64,000 bases of DNA. It comes from Sphingomonas colocasiae. Its GTDB lineage: Bacteria > Pseudomonadota > Alphaproteobacteria > Sphingomonadales > Sphingomonadaceae. Of this stretch, positions 60,222 to 64,000 are shown piece by piece (position 1 is the first letter of the stretch; each line of letters starts with the position of its first letter). The notes beneath the pieces are model-generated. The model was not told the DNA's origin and did no database searches. It worked only from the letters and a program-made list of their open reading frames with translations. A program made the translations under genes and the position numbers. The stretch lies in the NCBI RefSeq assembly GCF_019880585.1, contig NZ_JAINVV010000004.1:1240001-1304000 (forward strand). The letters are read 5' to 3'.

Positions 60222-61625
60222 TCAAGGCATGGCGCCCATCGCGTCACCCATCCGCCGCACCGCCGCCACCTTGTCGTGCAGCGCGGACCAGTCGTCGGCG
60301 TCGGCGATGCGCGACCAGATCGCCTCGACTTCGTCGATATGCATCGAACAGGGCGCGGGATCGGACCAATAGGGGTGATCGAGCACGCGGGCCGGCGCAT
60401 AGGCGGTGATGCGGTCCCTGAAATCGTCGAAAACCGGATCGGCGTATAAGGTATCGGCGGGAGACGGAGCACGACAGTCGCCTCCAGCCCAGTCGAAGAA
60501 GAAACGATCGATTTCGACGGTGCCCGCCATCAGCGCCTGTTCCATCGCGCCGATCAGGGCCTTGTCCTCCGCTTCACCACGCGGCGCCACGCCCAGGCGC
60601 CACAGCAGCTGGCGCATCAGCGCGGCCTCGTAATGGCCGGCATAGGGCTCGATCGCGGATACCAGCGCCTCCTGATCGGCGACCAGGCGCAACGCCACGG
60701 CAAGCTGGATCACGTCCCAATGGATCGCTTCGGCCTGGCGCCCAAAGGCGTAGAGCCCATGGTGATCGAAATAGGCGGAGATGAAGGCGGGATCGTAGAA
60801 GGGCGTGAAACGCCACGGGCCATAGTCGAAGCTTTCGCCGGTGACGTTGATATTGTCGGTGTTGAGCACGCCATGGACGAAACCGGCGGCGATATAGCTG
60901 GGCGCCAGCGGCGCCACGGCGCGGACGACATGGCCGAGCAGTCGCGCGGCGCCGTCCTCGCCGGGCGCATCGTTGAAATAGCGATCGAGCGTGTAGTCGA
61001 TCAGCCGGCGCATCGTTTCGGCATCGCGCAGATGCGCGAGCCGCTGGAAGCTGCCGATCCGGATATGGCCATGGCTCAGCCGCACCATCACCGCCGATCG
61101 GGTGGGGGAGGGTTCGTCGCCGCGCTGGAGCGCTTCGCCGGTCTCGATCAGCGAAAAGGTCCGCGACGTCCTGACGCCCAGGGCTTCGAGCATCTCGGTG
61201 GCCAGGATCTCGCGCACCCCGCCTTTCAGCGTCAGCCGCCCGTCGCCGAAGCGGCTCCATGGCGTTCGCCCCGATCCCTTGGTGCCCAGGTCCATGAGGC
61301 GTCCGTCCGATCCGCGCATCTGCGCGAACAGGAAGCCGCGCCCATCGCCCAGATCGGGATTGTACACGCGGAACTGATGGCCGTGATAGCGCAGCGCGAG
61401 CGGTTCGGTCAGGTTGCCCGGCAGCGGTTCGAAGCGGCCGAAATGCGCGATCCAGGCGGCATCGTCCAGGTTGTCCATCCCGATTTCAGCCGCCGCACGG
61501 TCGTTGCGATAGCGCAGGATCGTCTTCGGGAAATCGGCCGCCGCCACGGGATCGTACATGGTGTCGCCCAGCGCGAGGATCGCGGGTTCGGGCGTGTAAG
61601 GAGTTGCTTGCCGGATACTGTCCAT
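60222..61625 (-). CDS. selO: SelO (YdiU) protein adenylyltransferase
   Basis: A pseudokinase-fold enzyme that transfers AMP from ATP to protein side chains. The protein is about 467 residues. It shows YRYHGHQFRVYNPDLGDGRGFL-like segments (ALRYHGHQFRVYNP), DLGTKGSGRTPWSR, the VLNTDNINVTGESFDYGP catalytic region with Asp and Asn ligands, and YFDHHGLYAFGRQ. ATG 61625 is chosen because the longer frame overlaps the divergent hydrolase start; relatives vary here. It diverges from the alpha/beta hydrolase with a gap of about 37 bases. Confidence 0.92.
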   Translation of the reverse strand: MDSIRQATPYTPEPAILALGDTMYDPVAAADFPKTILRYRNDRAAAEIGMDNLDDAAWIAHFGRFEPLPGNLTEPLALRYHGHQFRVYNPDLGDGRGFLFAQMRGSDGRLMDLGTKGSGRTPWSRFGDGRLTLKGGVREILATEMLEALGVRTSRTFSLIETGEALQRGDEPSPTRSAVMVRLSHGHIRIGSFQRLAHLRDAETMRRLIDYTLDRYFNDAPGEDGAARLLGHVVRAVAPLAPSYIAAGFVHGVLNTDNINVTGESFDYGPWRFTPFYDPAFISAYFDHHGLYAFGRQAEAIHWDVIQLAVALRLVADQEALVSAIEPYAGHYEAALMRQLLWRLGVAPRGEAEDKALIGAMEQALMAGTVEIDRFFFDWAGGDCRAPSPADTLYADPVFDDFRDRITAYAPARVLDHPYWSDPAPCSMHIDEVEAIWSRIADADDWSALHDKVAAVRRMGDAMGAMP

Positions 61626-61662
61626 ATCGCGATATGGGGGCGAAGACGGGAAGGGCGCAACC

Positions 61663-62523
61663 ATGGCCGCGTATAGTGACGGATATTGGTGGTCGAACGA
61701 CAATCTGCGCCTGCATTATCGCGATTATGCGGGGGATGCAGAACGCCCGCCGATCCTGTGCGTTCCGGGACTCACGCGCAATGCGCGCGATTTCGAGGGC
61801 GTGGCGGAGCGATTGGCGGGGCGCTACCGGGTCATCTGCGTCGAACTGCGCGGGCGCGGCGAGAGCGCCTATGCCAAGGATCCGATGAGCTATGTTCCGC
61901 TCACCTATGCCCAGGATCTCGATCGGCTGATCGGCGAACTCGCGCTCGATCGTCTGATCGTCTTCGGCACATCGCTTGGCGGGATCGTCGCGATGCTGCT
62001 CGCCGCCACGCACCGCGAACGGCTGGCGGGCGTATTGCTCAACGATGTCGGGCCGGTGATCGAACAGGCGGGGCTCGACCGGATCCGTTCCTATGTCGGG
62101 CGCAATTCGGCCTGGCCGACCTGGGTTCATGCCGCGCGCGCGGTGGGTGAACTCAATCGCGACGTCTATCCCGACTATGCGCTGGAACAGTGGCTGCGCA
62201 TGGCCAAGCAGCTTTATCGCCTCAACCAGCAGGGGCGCATCGTCCCGGATTATGACGCGAAGATCGCCGAGCCGTTCCGCGCACCGGGCGGAGAGGCCGG
62301 GGTGGATCTGTGGCCCGCGCTCGACGCGATGGCCGAGATTCCGATGCTGATCGTTCGCGGCGAGCGATCGGACGTGCTGGGCGTTGAGACGCTGGCCCGG
62401 ATGAAGAAGCGGCTGGCCAACGCCAAGAGCATCATCGTGCCGGGCGTCGGCCATACGCCGACGCTGGAGGAGCCCGTGGCGGTTCGCGCGATCGACCGGT
62501 TTCTTGCCGCCATCACCGGTTGA
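61663..62523 (+). CDS. Alpha/beta-fold hydrolase
   Basis: A 286-residue hydrolase. It shows an HG-like oxyanion region CVPGLTRNARDF, the nucleophile elbow GTSLGG, the acid Asp in RGERSD and the catalytic His in PGVGHTPTLEEP. It resembles uncharacterised esterases and lactonases. The start ATG 61663 lies close to the SelO start on the other strand. Its stop at 62523 is five bases from the glycosyltransferase start, so the two may be co-transcribed. Substrate unknown. Confidence 0.85.
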   Translation: MAAYSDGYWWSNDNLRLHYRDYAGDAERPPILCVPGLTRNARDFEGVAERLAGRYRVICVELRGRGESAYAKDPMSYVPLTYAQDLDRLIGELALDRLIVFGTSLGGIVAMLLAATHRERLAGVLLNDVGPVIEQAGLDRIRSYVGRNSAWPTWVHAARAVGELNRDVYPDYALEQWLRMAKQLYRLNQQGRIVPDYDAKIAEPFRAPGGEAGVDLWPALDAMAEIPMLIVRGERSDVLGVETLARMKKRLANAKSIIVPGVGHTPTLEEPVAVRAIDRFLAAITG

Positions 62524-62528
62524 CGGCA

Positions 62529-63650
62529 ATGGCGCTCAATATCCTCCACCTCCATTCGAGTTTCGATCTCGGCGGCAAGGAGGCGCGCGCCGTCCGCCTG
62601 ATGAACGCGTTCGGCAAGCGGGCGCGGCACACGATCCTGAGCGGGGTTCCCGGCGCGCTGGGCGCGCGGGCCGCGATCGATCCGGGCATACGCGCCGATT
62701 TCCCGCAGGATGCGCCGTCGCTGACGGGGCGTCCGTCCGTCGCCCGCTATCAGGCGATCGCCCGCTATATGCGCCGCTTCGATCTGGTGTTGAGCTATAA
62801 TTGGGGAGCGATGGACGGCGTGATGGCGCGCCGCCTGTTCGGGCGCGGCCTGCCGCCGCTGATCCACCATGAGGATGGCTTCAACGAGGATGAGGCGGTG
62901 CGGCTTAGGACCGATCGCACGATCTTCCGCCGGATCGCATTGCCCGCCGCGCAGGCGCTGGTGGTGCCGTCGGCGAAGCTGGAGACCATCGCGTTCCGGA
63001 CATGGAAACAGCCCGACTGGCGCGTGCGGCGGATCTCCAACGGCATCGATGTGCGGCGTTATGCCGGCCAGCGCGATCCCCGCGCCATTCCGGGTTTCGT
63101 GCGCCGTCGCGGCGAGGTGATCGTGGGATCGGTCGCCGGGTTGCGCGCGGTCAAGGATCTGCCGCGTCTGGTGAAGGCGGTCGCCGCCCTGCCGGAAACC
63201 GTGCGCCTGGTGATCGTGGGAGAGGGGCCGGAACGCGAAGCCATATCGGCCGCCGCCGGTGCCGCCGGAATTTCCGATCGCGTCCACCTGCCGGGATTTC
63301 TCGATCGGCCGTGGCGCTATGTGGGATTGTTCGACATTTTCGCGCTTTCGTCGAAGAGCGAGCAATTCCCGATCTCGGCGGTCGAGGCGATGGCCGCCGG
63401 CCTGCCTGTGGCCTCCCCGGATGTCGGCGACGTGTTTTCGATGGTTTCGGATGAAAATCGGGCGGTGCTCGCCGAAACCGCGTTCGAAACGGCGCTGCGC
63501 CGTTTCGCACTGGACGAAAGCCTCAGGAAACGCGTAGGGGCCGCCAACCGCGCGCGCGCGGTGGGGGAGTATGACGAGCAAGAAATGATCGCGCGCTATG
63601 CGGCGCTTTACGGCGGCGCTGTCGGCCGATCGGGCATCCTGACCGGTTAA
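62529..63650 (+). CDS. GT4-type glycosyltransferase
   Basis: A 373-residue GT-B glycosyltransferase, with NILHLHSSFDLGGKEARAVRLMN at the start, ISNGIDVRRYAG, GSVAGLRAVKDLPRLVKA in the donor-side domain and the E-x7-E motif in SKSEQFPISAVEAMAAGLPV. It is probably cytoplasmic and adds a sugar to a glycan or lipid; the donor is unknown. ATG 62529 is preferred to TTG 62520. It is separated by about 50 kb from the Kdo and capsule genes, so involvement in the same polymer is not assumed. Confidence 0.87.
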   Translation: MALNILHLHSSFDLGGKEARAVRLMNAFGKRARHTILSGVPGALGARAAIDPGIRADFPQDAPSLTGRPSVARYQAIARYMRRFDLVLSYNWGAMDGVMARRLFGRGLPPLIHHEDGFNEDEAVRLRTDRTIFRRIALPAAQALVVPSAKLETIAFRTWKQPDWRVRRISNGIDVRRYAGQRDPRAIPGFVRRRGEVIVGSVAGLRAVKDLPRLVKAVAALPETVRLVIVGEGPEREAISAAAGAAGISDRVHLPGFLDRPWRYVGLFDIFALSSKSEQFPISAVEAMAAGLPVASPDVGDVFSMVSDENRAVLAETAFETALRRFALDESLRKRVGAANRARAVGEYDEQEMIARYAALYGGAVGRSGILTG

Positions 63651-63714
63651 ACCGATTTTTACCGCGCATTCGGCGCGTCTTTCGCTTATATCTGGGACAA
63701 ATCAAGGGAGTGAC

Positions 63715-64000
63715 GTGTTGTTCAAGGGTCTGAAGCCCATCAGCTACCGCGGGCGCGAGGTCTGGCCGATCATCGAGGGCGGGAAGGGCATTTCGGCGAG
63801 CAACCATATGAGCTCCGGCGCCTGGGCCGCGGCCGGCGGCATCGGCACCATCTCGGCGGTCAATGCCGACAGCTACGATCCGACGGGCAAGATCGTGCCG
63901 CAGGTCTATCGCAGCCGCACGCGGCGCGAACGCCACGAGGAACTGATCGAATATGCGATCGAGGGCGCTGTAGAGCAGGTGAAGCGCGCATTCGAACTGT
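63715..64000 (+). CDS. Nitronate-monooxygenase-like flavin oxidoreductase, 3' end outside the window
   Basis: The first about 95 residues of a NAD(P)H-dependent flavin oxidoreductase of the 2-nitropropane-dioxygenase family are present. It starts FKGLKPISYRGREVWP and continues with GGKGISASNHMSSGAWAA, GGIGTISAVNADSYDPTGK and RRERHEELIEYAIEGAVEQVK. A GGGAG site precedes GTG 63715, followed by TTG at 63718. No stop is reached by base 64000. Members of this family act on nitronates or as enoyl reductases, and the substrate cannot be called from this fragment. Confidence 0.85.
   Translation, partial: MLFKGLKPISYRGREVWPIIEGGKGISASNHMSSGAWAAAGGIGTISAVNADSYDPTGKIVPQVYRSRTRRERHEELIEYAIEGAVEQVKRAFEL

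Overview
The window reads as a piece of a chromosome from a GC-rich alphaproteobacterium, most likely a sphingomonad. This rests on the marker set: UPF0262, DUF465, DUF2849 and DUF934 proteins, a CysI/CysH sulfate-reduction operon with an iron-sulfur type CysH, a TonB-dependent receptor of the type common in sphingomonads, and tightly packed genes with ATGA/GTGA/TGATG junctions. No rRNA, tRNA, CRISPR array, insertion sequence or prophage was recognised. The genus is not determined.

Bases 1-13348 are a capsule or surface-glycan region. It carries Kdo supply genes (kdsA, kdsD-like, kdsB), Kdo-linker transferases (a one-module KpsC-like protein and a KpsS-like protein), two GT4 glycosyltransferases, and tailoring or envelope genes: a phytanoyl-CoA-dioxygenase-like protein, a fatty-acid-hydroxylase-like protein, an SDR and an LTA-synthase/sulfatase-like membrane protein. 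A histidine-phosphatase-like protein lacking its second catalytic His sits between kdsB and the KpsC-like gene.

Bases 13598-17814 hold single housekeeping or hypothetical genes: prolyl aminopeptidase, beta-carbonic anhydrase, a DUF465 protein, a DHCW-motif cupin and two divergent secreted proteins that look NTF2-like.

Bases 17833-38003 look like a catabolic island for peptides or unusual amino acids. A LysR regulator diverges from a small protein-amidase-methylaspartate ammonia-lyase-CoA transferase operon. An AraC regulator diverges from a TonB receptor, followed by a Tat-exported spermidine-dehydrogenase-like flavoprotein, a POT-type transporter, two PLP aldolase-family enzymes, a secreted alpha/beta hydrolase, an aldehyde dehydrogenase, an M17 aminopeptidase and an M20 amidohydrolase. 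All steps from outer-membrane uptake to mesaconyl-CoA could be drawn from these genes; the substrate is unknown.

Bases 38025-48902 are mainly core metabolism: a DUF2520 oxidoreductase, an adenine-deaminase/phosphoribosyltransferase salvage pair, a saccharopine-dehydrogenase-like protein with DoxX, dCTP deaminase, cytidine deaminase, a GH25 lysozyme, UPF0262 and the replicative helicase DnaB. Bases 48929-53926 are a run on the minus strand of a DUF4331 protein, a related lipoprotein, a TPR protein, a HupE/UreJ protein and a CorA/ZntB-type transporter, which may form a little-known envelope or metal-related system. Bases 54094-58132 are the sulfate-assimilation operon (uroporphyrinogen methyltransferase, DUF2849, CysI, DUF934, CysH). 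The end holds a GlcG-like protein, AstD, SelO, an alpha/beta hydrolase, a glycosyltransferase and the start of a nitronate-monooxygenase-like gene.
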